Origin: Maricaulis sp965228215
GTDB taxonomy: Bacteria > Pseudomonadota > Alphaproteobacteria > Caulobacterales > Maricaulaceae
Length of the DNA stretch: 64,000 nt
Direction of reading: 5' to 3'
Assembly: GCA_965228215.1 (NCBI GenBank)
Contig: OZ245800.1
Coordinates: 2,108,001 to 2,172,000 of the forward strand
Under the pieces are notes generated by a model. It was given only the letters and a program-made list of their open reading frames with translations. It was not told where the DNA came from and did no database searches. Made by a program: the position numbers and the translations under genes. Of the stretch, positions 1-8,871 are shown one piece after another; positions within the stretch are counted from its first letter, which is position 1, and the number at the start of each line of letters is the position of its first letter.

Positions 1-645
1 CGGACTGTCGGCCGGGCCACCGGACGGGCCGTCGACCTGGCCGTCGCGGACGGCCTCGTCCAGAAGGCCGGCCTCGTAGAGGAGTTCATAACGGTCGAGG
101 ACACGTTCCTCATTCCAGCCGCCACCGCCCAGGCCGAAGGTCTGCAGAATGCGGTCGTGCCGCGCGGCCCGGCGACCCGGCACACCGGCCTCGTCGGCCC
201 AGGATTTGAGGCGAGGCAGGATGTCGTCATCGATCATGGCCGGACGTCCGGATCGCCAGTCCTCCCAGGGGAAAAACCGATACCAGTCGCGCCACTGGCC
301 GCCGCCCTCCGGCGGGGTCTCGGTGTCTGCGGTCAGGGCGAGATAGCCGACCGAGACGATGCGATCATCATCCTTGCCCGACATGGCGGCCACGGGCGCT
401 TCCCGTCCACGATCGCCGAATGTGTAGAGCTGCTCGACATAGCCCAGTTCGAACCGGGCCTGTTCGGCGACCCAGCGGCGCAGGCCGATCTCGAATGTCC
501 GGTGTTCGGCGGGATTGAAGGGGCCGAAGGGCAGGGCTTCCTCATCGCCGCCCTGGGGCACGATCAGGACTTGCGGCCGATCCTGATCGACGGTCAGGAT
601 GACCGCGTTCAGTCCGACGACAATGGCCTGTTCGGCGCTGCTCAT
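1..645 (-). CDS. nadQ: NAD regulator, NUDIX-like (partial, C-terminus outside window)
   Basis: 215 codons are visible from the ATG at 645 with no stop before the window edge, so the 3' end is missing. The N-terminal half looks like a NUDIX-fold sensor (starts MSSAEQAIVVGLNAVILTVD, with LPFGPFNP and a GYVEQLYTFGD stretch). The C-terminal part, rich in Arg and Leu, would be the winged-helix DNA-binding region of the COG4111 family. That family, called NadQ in alphaproteobacteria, is described as a repressor of de novo NAD synthesis genes (nadABC). Its start overlaps the stop of the HD hydrolase gene by ATGA, so the two are co-translated. The family name is by recognition; the role in this organism is inferred. 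nad genes may lie beyond the left edge. Confidence 0.75.
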   Translation of the reverse strand, partial: MSSAEQAIVVGLNAVILTVDQDRPQVLIVPQGGDEEALPFGPFNPAEHRTFEIGLRRWVAEQARFELGYVEQLYTFGDRGREAPVAAMSGKDDDRIVSVGYLALTADTETPPEGGGQWRDWYRFFPWEDWRSGRPAMIDDDILPRLKSWADEAGVPGRRAARHDRILQTFGLGGGGWNEERVLDRYELLYEAGLLDEAVRDGQVDGPSGGPADSP

Positions 646-1262
646 GCCTTCGCTTCCAGCTCCGCCATCACGGTCTCGAACTTGTCCAGGAAAAGCGCCT
701 GGGCGGCTTTGACGGGCAGGGGGCGAATGGCGATCTCCAGTCCGGCCGGTGGTCGACCGAAGAATTTCACGGATTCGGCGTGGGAGAAACCTGCGATCTG
801 GGTGGCCTCGAAATAGGCACAGATCACATCGGCCCGCTTGATCTTGCGTTTCACTTCCTTGGGCAGTTTGGCCGGCAGGCCGAAACGCAGGTGAACAGCA
901 CTTTCCAGCCGGTCCTCGAATTCGCGGTAATTGACGCCCAAGGCTGCCTTGAACGGGCTGATCATGTCGCCGATCACATATTCCGAACTATCGTGCAGCA
1001 GGGCGGCCATGCGCCATTTGTGCTCGAGCTCCGGATAAAGATGGTCGAGGATTTCCAGCACCACCACGCTGTGCTCGGCCACGGAAAAGGCGTGATCGCC
1101 CTTGGTCTGGCCATTCCACCGCGCCACACGGGCCAGGCCGTGAGCGATATCGGAGATCTCGATGTCGAACGGTGACGGATCCAGCAGGTCGAGCCGGCGG
1201 CCGGAGATCATGCGCTGCCAGGCGCGCGGAGCTTCGTCTTTTTTTGTACGTGCGGTGGGCAT
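642..1262 (-). CDS. HD-domain hydrolase, YfbR-like 5'-nucleotidase family
   Basis: 206 aa from the ATG at 1262; an upstream extension in frame looks non-coding. Metal-binding HD signature residues are visible: His64 in VAEHSVVVLE and His90-Asp91 in ALLHDSSEYVIGD, with a later Asp in KRADVICAY. Family members (COG1896) are metal-dependent phosphohydrolases acting on nucleoside monophosphates. It is first in a two-gene unit with nadQ, joined by a 4-bp ATGA overlap. This pairing suggests nucleotide/NAD turnover, but the substrate is not established. Confidence 0.8.
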   Translation of the reverse strand: MPTARTKKDEAPRAWQRMISGRRLDLLDPSPFDIEISDIAHGLARVARWNGQTKGDHAFSVAEHSVVVLEILDHLYPELEHKWRMAALLHDSSEYVIGDMISPFKAALGVNYREFEDRLESAVHLRFGLPAKLPKEVKRKIKRADVICAYFEATQIAGFSHAESVKFFGRPPAGLEIAIRPLPVKAAQALFLDKFETVMAELEAKA

Positions 1263-1440
1263 GCCGGTCCTTATCAAATCGGGCAGGGGAGATAGCAGGA
1301 AGTCGCGCAGCGGACCAGCATGACAGGCGTTTCTTCCACAATCGCCTGCGCGGTCAGGTCGCACCTGGAGGGTCTGACATGCGCTTGACCCAGCCCCCAT
1401 ATCGGAATGCGATAGTCACACAAAAGATAGGGAGACTGCC

Positions 1441-1815
1441 ATGTCATTGACCCGCGTTGTTATGAGACTGGGCCGCAATCCGGATGCCGGTTATCCGGAC
1501 GGCGATGACAATCACGGATATGTCGTGGTGGCGCCGCTGGACAAGGACGGGCATCTCGATGTCGAACTCTGGCGGGCACATCGAACCGCCTGCACGGTCG
1601 ACCGTTTCTCACCCGATCCGGACGAAAAGGCCGATGGCTGGTTGACCCATCGTGGCTCGCACTGGTTCTTCCATTATGACGAGGAACATGAAGGCCCGGA
1701 CGAGCCGGTCTTCAAACTGGGCGATCACGTCATGCGGGTCGGGGAATACCTCACCATCCATGAAGCAGATGGCGATGACATGACCTTCAAGATCACAGAG
1801 GCCCGGCCCGCCTAG
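1441..1815 (+). CDS. conserved hypothetical protein
   Basis: 124 aa, acidic, no signal peptide or membrane segment. I recognise it only as an alphaproteobacterial conserved hypothetical; no catalytic motif is evident. It is rich in Asp, His and Trp (for example RGSHWFFHYDEEHEGPDEP). An AGGGAGA Shine-Dalgarno lies a few bases before the ATG, and it is transcribed divergently from the HD hydrolase. No function is assigned. Confidence 0.7.
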   Translation: MSLTRVVMRLGRNPDAGYPDGDDNHGYVVVAPLDKDGHLDVELWRAHRTACTVDRFSPDPDEKADGWLTHRGSHWFFHYDEEHEGPDEPVFKLGDHVMRVGEYLTIHEADGDDMTFKITEARPA

Positions 1816-1871
1816 CCGGATTTCATCCAATTGATGGCCGGCGGCGTAGACCCTTCAAACGGGAGGGTTTC

Positions 1872-2273
1872 ATGTCGCTGGTCTACACACCGCTCTATGC
1901 GGGCTTTTTCGCGTTGATGTTCGTGTTGCTGAGCCTGCGCGTGATCCGCTTTCGCCGCGGTGGTTATGGCCGTGCCGACCATCCGGAGGGCTGGAAGCTG
2001 GAACGTGCGGTCCGGGCCCACGGCAATTTCTCCGAATACGTGCCGATCGTCCTGATCCTGATGCTGTTCATGGAGGTTTCGGACGCGAATCCGGTCTGGC
2101 TCCACCTGACGGGCGGAACGATCCTGGTCGGTCGGCTCTGCCACGCGATTGCCTTCTCCACGCAGAATGGCGTGCTGCAATTCCGCACGATCGGAACCGC
2201 TTCGACGATGACCGCGCTCTGTATCGGCGGCGCTGTCAATCTCTCACCGCTTGTCGGGATGGTGCTGGGCTAG
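1872..2273 (+). CDS. MAPEG family membrane protein
   Basis: 133 aa with about four hydrophobic segments (roughly residues 3-22, 55-72, 78-95 and 108-130). The stretch ERAVRAHGNFSEYVPIVLIL is the characteristic MAPEG motif: Arg-Ala-His-x-Asn in the first loop, followed by a hydrophobic helix. The family includes glutathione-linked eicosanoid enzymes and bacterial relatives of unknown substrate. GGGAGGG precedes the ATG. Its stop overlaps by 4 bp the stop of the convergent TolB-like gene. Confidence 0.85.
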   Translation: MSLVYTPLYAGFFALMFVLLSLRVIRFRRGGYGRADHPEGWKLERAVRAHGNFSEYVPIVLILMLFMEVSDANPVWLHLTGGTILVGRLCHAIAFSTQNGVLQFRTIGTASTMTALCIGGAVNLSPLVGMVLG

Positions 2274-3253
2274 TCCGCGGGTTCTTCGGCTACGATCGCG
2301 ATCAGGCTCCAATCATTGGAGACCGCCATGCGGGTGATGCCCGCAAGGCCCTCGGCGCCGAGATCGGCGACCGGCGTCCACTCGGTATCGAGCTGGCGGA
2401 AGTGCAGCATGCCGGCGTCAGCGGCGAAGAAACCGGGTTCGGCCTCGCTCATGCGCACGCCGAAATCCTGGGTCTCGCCCGGCAGGTCGAACAGCGTTTC
2501 CACGGATCCGTCCATGAATTTGAGACGGGCTGCCGAATAGCCGCCATCCTCGCGGGGCAGGGCCACGAAGACGCTCTCGCCGTCCGCATGACGCCAGAAA
2601 GTCCGGCCCGGATTGTCCGCGATGTGCGCGACGGTTTCCGGTGAGGCCGACCGGTCGATGAGCTGGAGCGTATTCGGTTCGCCCAGGGCGAAGACCGCCA
2701 CGCGGCTCATATCGCCGGAGAATTCGTAATAGCCGACAGGCCCCAGGTCATGGGCCCGGGTGGCGCCGGAATTGTCGAAATTGGCGATATAGGCATGACC
2801 CGCATACCCGCCCGGCGGCTGGTAGAGATAGGTCACATGCTCGCCATCCGGCGCATAGCGCGGTGAATACTCACTGGCGTCCGGCGTGTCCGTGATGCTG
2901 TCCGTAGCGCCATCGGCCAGGGCGACGCGCCAGATATCGGTCTCGCCGCTATCGCGCTCGGCCGTGTGCAGCAGGTATTGGCCATCCGGTGAGAAGGCCG
3001 GCTGGTTGTCATAACCCTCGCGCATCAGATGCATGTGAAGCTCGCCCAGGGCCGGAACGCCATTATCGCCCCATTCCAGCGCGTACACATAGATATCCGT
3101 ACCCGGCAGGCCCGGATTCTCCTCTTCCGCAGGCGCGGTATCCTCGGCTGTGGCTTCCTCGGCCGGGGCGTCTTCCTCGGCGGGCGCATCGTTGGCCGGT
3201 TGCGAACAGGCGGCCAGGCCGGCAGCCAGGATGAAGGCGAGCGTTGTACGCAT
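2270..3253 (-). CDS. TolB-like beta-propeller lipoprotein (PD40 repeats)
   Basis: 327 aa. The ATG at 3253 is chosen because it begins a clear lipoprotein signal (MRTTLAFILAAGLAACSQ; lipobox LAAC, Cys16) and its start shares one base with the upstream stop (TGATG). After an Ala/Glu/Pro-rich linker (residues 20-45) come PD40-type blades, for example PAFSPDGQYLLHTAERDSG and EYSPRYAPDGEHVTYLYQP. Such propellers act in the cell envelope, usually in protein contacts. It is co-transcribed with the ketoacyl synthase gene. Its partner is unknown. Confidence 0.75.
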   Translation of the reverse strand: MRTTLAFILAAGLAACSQPANDAPAEEDAPAEEATAEDTAPAEEENPGLPGTDIYVYALEWGDNGVPALGELHMHLMREGYDNQPAFSPDGQYLLHTAERDSGETDIWRVALADGATDSITDTPDASEYSPRYAPDGEHVTYLYQPPGGYAGHAYIANFDNSGATRAHDLGPVGYYEFSGDMSRVAVFALGEPNTLQLIDRSASPETVAHIADNPGRTFWRHADGESVFVALPREDGGYSAARLKFMDGSVETLFDLPGETQDFGVRMSEAEPGFFAADAGMLHFRQLDTEWTPVADLGAEGLAGITRMAVSNDWSLIAIVAEEPAD

Positions 3254-4368
3254 CAGCGTTTCCTTACAGCAGCGGCACCCACGCCATAACCGGCACCGAA
3301 GGCACACATCACACCGGTTTCGCCGGCTTCCATGTCCTCGGAATGGGTCTCGAAATTTATCACGACGGACGAGGAGGACGTATTGCCGAATTCCTGCAGG
3401 ATGGCAGGTCCGTTCTCCGGTGTGCGGTCGCGGCCCAGTATGCGTTTGGTGATCATGTCGACCATGCGGATATTGGCCTGGTGCAGCCAGGCGCGGCGCA
3501 CATCCTCCGGCGCGAGGCCGATCTTCTCCATCATGTTGCGCGCGACGATCGGCGCGAAACCCACGACATCCTTGAAGACCTTGTGTCCATCCTGGTCGAG
3601 GCCCGGATCGAAACCCGGTTCGACCGTGCGTTCGGCGACATTGATGAAGCCGAAATCGGACCGCAGCGCGTTGGAAAACTTGTTCTGGGCGTGCGTGGCC
3701 AGAACCTCCCAGCCGCCGGGGCGTTCGTCGGCGGCTTCCACGATGATCGCACTGGCGGCATCACCGAAGATGAAGTGAACATCGCGGCGCGAATGCACAT
3801 TGATACAGGTCATGATCTCCGGCGAGGAGACGAGGATGCGGCGCGCCTGGCCCGAGCGGATCATGCCGGTGGCGATGTGCAGGCCATAGAGCGCCGATGC
3901 ACAGGCCATGGTCAGGTCAAAGGACCAGCCTTCCGAGCCGATCAAGCCCTGGAGCTCGGAGGCGAGGGCCGGGAAATTGCGTTGCTGGGCGGAGGAGGCG
4001 ACGATCACGCCGTCGATATCCTTGCCTTCCACACCCGCCTTTTCCATGGCGGGCCGGATGGCCTTCATCGCGAACTCGGCCTGGTAGGAATCCTCATTCC
4101 ATTCACGCGGCTCGATGCGTGGGGTCAGCGTGTCGATGTCCAGGATGCCGGACTTCTCGACCACGTGACGGCGCTCGATGCCCGACGCGTTGACGATGAA
4201 TTCTGCACTCGAAAGCGGGACTTCCTCCACCTCTCCGGCCGCGATGGCGGCGGCATGCTCGGTGTTGAAGCGCTGCGCGTAGGAATTATAGCTCGCGACG
4301 AGCTCGTCATTGCTGATCACGTCCGGCGGAATGTAGTGGCCGGTCGATCGGATGATTGCTGTCTGCAC
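3253..4368 (-). CDS. 3-oxoacyl-ACP synthase III family protein (copy 1)
   Basis: 371 aa, longer than the roughly 320 aa of housekeeping FabH. Catalytic triad residues are present: Cys156 (DLTMACASALYG), His296 (WLHQANI) and Asn329 (EFGNTSSSS). The C-terminal glycine loop FGAGYGVGAAAV is present. FabH-like enzymes condense an acyl-CoA starter with malonyl-ACP. The longer members often serve secondary or branched lipid synthesis, so the exact substrate is open. A paralog lies 1.6 kb away on the same strand (5948-7063), with an ammonium transporter between. The downstream lipoprotein gene overlaps by TGATG. Confidence 0.85.
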   Translation of the reverse strand: MQTAIIRSTGHYIPPDVISNDELVASYNSYAQRFNTEHAAAIAAGEVEEVPLSSAEFIVNASGIERRHVVEKSGILDIDTLTPRIEPREWNEDSYQAEFAMKAIRPAMEKAGVEGKDIDGVIVASSAQQRNFPALASELQGLIGSEGWSFDLTMACASALYGLHIATGMIRSGQARRILVSSPEIMTCINVHSRRDVHFIFGDAASAIIVEAADERPGGWEVLATHAQNKFSNALRSDFGFINVAERTVEPGFDPGLDQDGHKVFKDVVGFAPIVARNMMEKIGLAPEDVRRAWLHQANIRMVDMITKRILGRDRTPENGPAILQEFGNTSSSSVVINFETHSEDMEAGETGVMCAFGAGYGVGAAAVRKR

Positions 4369-4566
4369 GGCGTTTGCCTTGCCCCTTTTACCTGTTTGAG
4401 CACGTTACCCGATGCGGCGACCTAATCAATGTGGCGCTGCACCGGGGCATAAAAATGCGTCACCGCCAAATTTTGTGGCAAGCCTGCACGAATGTTCAGC
4501 AGGGAGCGTTAACAGCGGCGGATTCTTCTGCAGCGCGTCGACTCCCGGCGGCCCCACTGCCTAGCA

Positions 4567-4583
4567 ATATTGCACTGCAATAT
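4567..4583 (+). promoter_or_regulatory. 7-3-7 inverted repeat before the amt ribosome-binding site
   Basis: ATATTGC-ACT-GCAATAT is a perfect inverted repeat ending three bases before the GGGAGG Shine-Dalgarno (4585-4590). The left part is also in a self-palindrome, GCAATATTGC (4564-4573), giving three GCAATAT-type half-sites. A dimeric repressor site or a small mRNA hairpin are both possible; no regulator is identified. Confidence 0.4.
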
Positions 4584-4595
4584 CGGGAGGCATTG

Positions 4596-5819
4596 ATGGA
4601 AGCGACCAGTCCAGACAGCGGCAATGTCGCATGGATACTCACCTCGACCGCATTGGTCCTGATGATGACCCTGCCGGGCCTGGCCCTGTTCTATGCGGGC
4701 ATGGTGCGCCGCATGAATGTTCTCTCCACCCTGATGCAAAGCCTGGGAGCCGCAGCCGTCGTGACCGTGCTCTGGGCCCTGCTGGGATACAGCCTCGCCT
4801 TTTCCGATGGCGGCGCGCTGAACGCCTTTGTCGGCGGGTTCGGCCGGTTCGGACTGTCGGGTATCACTCCGGATACATTGTCCGGTGAGCTGCCGGAAAA
4901 CCTCTTCCTGCTCTTCCAGCTCACTTTCGCGATTATTACCGTGGCGATTATTGCCGGTTCCGTGGTTGAGCGTGTGCGGTTTTCGTCCTTCCTGATCTTC
5001 GGAGCGGTCTGGCTGCTCCTGGTCTACGCGCCGATCTGCCACTGGGTCTGGGGTGGCGGTTTCCTGGGCGAGGCGGGTGTTCTCGACTTTGCCGGTGGTG
5101 CCGTGGTGCACATCAATGCGGGTGTGGCCGGCCTGGTCTTCTGCCGCTTTGTCGGCCCCCGCAAGGGCTATCCGGGTGCCAATACGATGCCGGACAATCT
5201 CGTCCTGACCGTGATCGGTGCGGGCCTGCTGTGGGTCGGCTGGTTCGGTTTCAATGGCGGATCTGCCCTGGCGGCTGACGGCGCCGCGGCCCATGCCTTC
5301 GTGACGACCCAGCTCGCCGCGGCCTCGGCTGTCCTGACCTGGATGGGTATCGAATGGGCCCTGCGCGGCAAGGCCAGTGTCCTGGGTGCGGCGTCCGGCG
5401 CCGTTGCAGGCCTGGTCGCCATCACCCCGGCAGCGGGCTTCGTGCCGGCCTGGGCGAGCTTCTTCATCGGTATCGGTGGTGCCCTGGGTGCCTATTGGGG
5501 CGTCACCGCGCTCAAGCGCTGGGGCAAGTGGGATGACAGTCTCGACGCGTTCGGCCTGCACGGTATCGGCGGCCTGGTCGGTGCTGTCCTGACGGGTGTT
5601 TTCGCCAGCGAGGCCATCGGCGGGACGGCCGGCGCCATCGAGGGCAATTTCCTGCAGATCTGGACCCAGACCTGGGGTGCCCTGGCCGCTGCGCTTTACT
5701 GCGGCGTGATGACGACGATCATCCTCTTCGTCCAGTCAAAGCTGATGCCGCTGCGCGCTGACGAGGAATCCGAGCGCAAGGGTCTCGATACGAGCCTGCA
5801 CGGAGAATCCATCAACTGA
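4596..5819 (+). CDS. amt: ammonium transporter (Amt/MEP family)
   Basis: 407 aa with about 11 membrane segments. The start at 4596 follows GGGAGG and begins at the usual Amt N-terminus (MEATSPDSGNVAWILTSTAL); a longer frame upstream has no membrane or signal character. Amt hallmarks visible: LFYAGMVRRMNVLS in the first helices, and histidines in VVHINAGVAGLV and FGLHGIGGLVGAVLTG matching the twin-His pore. It conducts ammonium across the inner membrane. No glnK/PII gene is adjacent, unlike the common glnK-amtB operon. A strong terminator follows. Confidence 0.93.
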   Translation: MEATSPDSGNVAWILTSTALVLMMTLPGLALFYAGMVRRMNVLSTLMQSLGAAAVVTVLWALLGYSLAFSDGGALNAFVGGFGRFGLSGITPDTLSGELPENLFLLFQLTFAIITVAIIAGSVVERVRFSSFLIFGAVWLLLVYAPICHWVWGGGFLGEAGVLDFAGGAVVHINAGVAGLVFCRFVGPRKGYPGANTMPDNLVLTVIGAGLLWVGWFGFNGGSALAADGAAAHAFVTTQLAAASAVLTWMGIEWALRGKASVLGAASGAVAGLVAITPAAGFVPAWASFFIGIGGALGAYWGVTALKRWGKWDDSLDAFGLHGIGGLVGAVLTGVFASEAIGGTAGAIEGNFLQIWTQTWGALAAALYCGVMTTIILFVQSKLMPLRADEESERKGLDTSLHGESIN

Positions 5820-5867
5820 GGAATTTGGCCGACCTAACATCTCCTCCCCGTTAGACGGCACAACCTG

Positions 5868-5912
5868 CCCGGTCGCGACAACACTCTCCGGATTGTCGCG
5901 GCCGGGTTTTTT
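5868..5912 (+). terminator. intrinsic terminator of amt
   Basis: A 14-bp stem (CCCGGTCGCGACAA paired with TTGTCGCGGCCGGG, one G-T wobble) with a 10-nt loop is followed by TTTTTT. Confidence 0.85.
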
Positions 5913-5947
5913 CGTGTCCGGCAGGAGGTGATGCGGACGGTCTGGGC

Positions 5948-7063
5948 TCAGCGCTTCTCGACGAAGACCGCACCGATCGAATAGCCGGCACCGAAGGAGC
6001 AGATCACGCCCTTCTCACCTGCTTGGAAACCGTCGGAATGGCGGTGGAAGGCCACCAGCGAACCCGCGCCGGCCGTATTGGCAAACTCGTCGAGAATGAC
6101 GGGGGCTTCCTCTTCCTCGAAATCGCGTCCGAAGACCTTGCGGGCTACCATCAGGTTCATGTTGATATTGGCCTGGTGCAGCCAGAGGCGTTTCATGTCG
6201 GCCGGGGTGAGGTCCAGCTTCGCGATCTCCTCGAGGATCAGCGCGGCGACCATCGGGCAGACTTCCTTGAAGACCTTGCGGCCTTCCTGGACGAAATAAC
6301 GGTCCTCGAATTTCGGTTCCGGCGTCTCGGACGCATTCAGGAAGCCGAAATTGGAGCGGATATTGTTGGAGAATTCCGTCGCCATGCGGCGGCCCGTAAT
6401 GCGCCAGCCGCCTTCGCCCGCCACGTCCTCGGCCTCGATCAGCATCGCCACGGCGACATCGCCGAAAATGAAATGACTGTCGCGGTCGCGGAAATTCAGC
6501 TGGGGCGTCGTGATCTCCGGCGTCACCACCAGCACGGATTTCGCCATGCCGGTCTCGATCATGTTGAGCGCCGAGATGATGCCGAACGTACCGGAGGAAC
6601 AGGCCACCGACATGTCATAGGCAAAACCCGTCACGCCGAGAGCCTGCTGGATCTCGATCGCGATGCACGGATAGGTGCGCTGCATGGAGGTCGCGGCGCA
6701 GACGATGGCGTCGACATCGGCGGCATCCCGGCCGGCGGCTTCCAGCGCGTCCTTTGCGGCAGCAAGGCCCGCTTCGGCCATCAGCGAGAGTTCGTCATCG
6801 GAGCGTGCAGCCACTTGCGGGCGCATGCGGTCGACGTCCAGCACGCCGGCCTTGTCGACCGTGTAGCGAGATTTGATGCCCGAGGCCTTCTCGATGAAGC
6901 TCACCGAGGACGGGTTCAGCGGTTCGACCGAACCGTGTTCGATGGCGCTGGCATGTTCGGCATTGAACTGTTCGACATAGGCGTTGAAGCACTCGACGAG
7001 TTCTTCATTCGTGACACTGTCGTCGGGGGTCCACAGGCCTGTAGACCGGATGATGGCGGACAT
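5948..7063 (-). CDS. 3-oxoacyl-ACP synthase III family protein (copy 2)
   Basis: 371 aa, same length as copy 1 and alignable throughout (both start with an AIIRSTG block). Catalytic residues are intact: Cys155 (MSVACSSGTFG), His296 (WLHQANI) and Asn329 (EFANTAGAGS). The loop after Asn differs (AGAGSL against SSSSVV in copy 1), and the substrate-pocket region 80-135 has diverged, so different acyl specificity is plausible. Its stop lies just beyond the amt terminator. It is probably monocistronic. It is annotated as a family member rather than housekeeping fabH, because plsX and other fatty-acid genes are not adjacent. Confidence 0.85.
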   Translation of the reverse strand: MSAIIRSTGLWTPDDSVTNEELVECFNAYVEQFNAEHASAIEHGSVEPLNPSSVSFIEKASGIKSRYTVDKAGVLDVDRMRPQVAARSDDELSLMAEAGLAAAKDALEAAGRDAADVDAIVCAATSMQRTYPCIAIEIQQALGVTGFAYDMSVACSSGTFGIISALNMIETGMAKSVLVVTPEITTPQLNFRDRDSHFIFGDVAVAMLIEAEDVAGEGGWRITGRRMATEFSNNIRSNFGFLNASETPEPKFEDRYFVQEGRKVFKEVCPMVAALILEEIAKLDLTPADMKRLWLHQANINMNLMVARKVFGRDFEEEEAPVILDEFANTAGAGSLVAFHRHSDGFQAGEKGVICSFGAGYSIGAVFVEKR

Positions 7064-7185
7064 AAACGCGCTCCGGGCGATCGATACTGGGCCGGGAAAC
7101 TAGTCGTGTTGGCCGGAAACGTCACCTTTGGAGCTGCGATGCGCCGGTGAATGGCCTAAAGAAGACACGAAAACGGGGAGATGAC

Positions 7186-8019
7186 ATGGAAACGGTTTCG
7201 AGCTGGGCCTCATACGGCGGCACGCTGTCAGTGCATGATCATGCGAGCGAGGCCTGTGCCTGCACGATGCGGTTCGCGGTCTATGCGCCGCCGGCCGGCA
7301 AGGCGGGGGCCGTGCCTGTGCTCTGGTATCTCTCCGGCCTGACCTGCACCTGGGCCAATGTGATGGAGAAATCCGGCCTCCAGCGCATGGCGTCGGAGCT
7401 CGGCCTGATGGTCATTGCGCCCGATACCTCGCCGCGCGGAGAGGGCGTCGCCGATGATGATGGCTATGATCTGGGTCAGGGCGCGGGTTTCTACCTGACC
7501 GCCACGCAAGCGCCCTGGACGCCGCATTTCGCCATGGACCGGTACGTCACCGAAGAGCTGCCGGCCCTGGTCGCGGAGCATTTCCCCGCGGACATGACCC
7601 GCCAGGGTATATTCGGACATTCCATGGGCGGGCATGGCGCGATCAGCCTGCACCTGAAACATCCCGACACCTATCGCTCGGTCTCGGCCTTCTCGCCGAT
7701 CGTGGCCCCCAGCCAGGTGCCCTGGGGCCAGAAGGCGTTCACGGCCTATCTCGGAGATGATCAGGACAGCTGGAAAGCTTATGATTCCTGCGAGCTTGTC
7801 CGGGGCCACCCCTCGAACGCGACCATCCTCATCGACCAGGGCGAGGACGACCAATTCCTCGCCGAGCAATTGAAACCGGAGCTGTTCGAAGCGGCGTGCG
7901 CGGCATCAGGCCAGGCCGTGACGGTGCGACGCCAGCCCGGCTATGACCATTCCTACTGGTTCATCGCCAGCTTCATGGACGATCATCTGCGGCATCATGC
8001 GAAGGTGTTGGGGGCCTAA
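7186..8019 (+). CDS. fghA: S-formylglutathione hydrolase
   Basis: 277 aa esterase-D family alpha/beta hydrolase. Catalytic Ser146 sits in FGHSMGGHG, the acid is in DQGEDDQFL (about residue 222) and His255 is in PGYDHSYWF. LWYLSGLTCTWANVMEKSG is the family's conserved N-terminal block. It hydrolyses S-formylglutathione to formate and glutathione in formaldehyde detoxification. The start at 7186 follows ACGGGGAG at proper distance; an earlier in-frame ATG lacks this. No glutathione-dependent formaldehyde dehydrogenase lies next to it. Its stop overlaps the stop of the convergent methyltransferase. Confidence 0.92.
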   Translation: METVSSWASYGGTLSVHDHASEACACTMRFAVYAPPAGKAGAVPVLWYLSGLTCTWANVMEKSGLQRMASELGLMVIAPDTSPRGEGVADDDGYDLGQGAGFYLTATQAPWTPHFAMDRYVTEELPALVAEHFPADMTRQGIFGHSMGGHGAISLHLKHPDTYRSVSAFSPIVAPSQVPWGQKAFTAYLGDDQDSWKAYDSCELVRGHPSNATILIDQGEDDQFLAEQLKPELFEAACAASGQAVTVRRQPGYDHSYWFIASFMDDHLRHHAKVLGA

Positions 8020-8639
8020 CGCCGCCGCTTCAGCACGAGGCGCGTCCAGCTCACATCCTCCTTGCCGGGCAGGAGAGAGGGCTGGTTCTCGCGGCAATTG
8101 AGCGCGGAAAATCCGTGCTGAGCGCCCAGGCGGATTGTTTCCTCGCCCGATACGTCAAACATGCGACGGCCTTCCGGGACAGGCCCGTGGCGCAGGGACA
8201 TCATGACGACGCCGCCCGGTGCGGTGAGTTCGGCGAGACGGGCCATGGCGTCGCGCCGCTCGGCTTCGTCGAGATGCATCCAGACCGCCTGCAGCGTCAC
8301 GATCTCGAAGACCGGGCCGCAATTGAAACTCGCCAGTGCGGGCAGGGCGTCGCGGCGCCAATCGACATCCAGGTCTTCATGGCGCGAACGGGCGTGGTCG
8401 ATGAATTCGGACACCGGATCGATCGCCGTGACGTCATATCCCAGCCGCGCCAGACCCGCCGCATCGCGACCCGGTCCGGTGCCGATATCGAGCACGTGGG
8501 CGGGAGGTGGCGGCAGGAAGGCTTTCACCTGGCCCAGCAGGGCCTGGAAATCGAGCTGTTCGTATTGCGCGATCAGCGCACTGGCCTGTTCGGCATAGCC
8601 GGACCAGCTCGCCTTGGAGGGCGCAAGATCAGATGTCAC
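8016..8639 (-). CDS. class I SAM-dependent methyltransferase
   Basis: 207 aa from a GTG at 8639, chosen because it lies just after the stop of the upstream lipoprotein gene; a longer frame would run through that gene. Motif I is HVLDIGTGPGRDAAGLARLG, followed by the acidic end of strand 2 (VTAIDPVSEF), and a motif IV-like region EIVTLQAVWMHLDEAERRD. Methyl acceptor unknown. Last gene of a run with ygfZ, tag and the small lipoprotein. Confidence 0.8.
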   Translation of the reverse strand: MTSDLAPSKASWSGYAEQASALIAQYEQLDFQALLGQVKAFLPPPPAHVLDIGTGPGRDAAGLARLGYDVTAIDPVSEFIDHARSRHEDLDVDWRRDALPALASFNCGPVFEIVTLQAVWMHLDEAERRDAMARLAELTAPGGVVMMSLRHGPVPEGRRMFDVSGEETIRLGAQHGFSALNCRENQPSLLPGKEDVSWTRLVLKRRR

Positions 8640-8652
8640 GTGTGATGTCCGT

Positions 8653-8871
8653 TCAGTCTTCGATGCGATGGCGCGGCTGGACGCGATCATTGCCGGTTTC
8701 GCCCTCGCAGATCCACTCGCCGGGTGCCGCGGCATCGTGAGGCCCGGCCGGCACGCAATCGCCCAGACCCATTTCCGAGGCGCTGGGCACTTCATCCTCG
8801 CGGGCTTCGCTCAGGAAGGCACAGCCTGAAACGGCCAGTCCGGACAGGGCAATCACCAAAAGACGCGTCAT
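8653..8871 (-). CDS. small lipoprotein
   Basis: 72 aa. MTRLLVIALSGLAVSGC is a clear lipoprotein signal with lipobox AVSGC. The mature part is about 55 residues, acidic, with two further Cys (GDCVPAG and EWICEG) that could form a disulfide. The ATG shares a base with the tag stop codon (TGATG), so it is translationally coupled to tag. No family recognised. Confidence 0.65.
   Translation of the reverse strand: MTRLLVIALSGLAVSGCAFLSEAREDEVPSASEMGLGDCVPAGPHDAAAPGEWICEGETGNDRVQPRHRIED

Noticed and set aside
3244..4425. Long plus-strand frame opposite ketoacyl synthase copy 1
   Set aside because: Shadow frame; the minus strand has an intact Cys-His-Asn enzyme.
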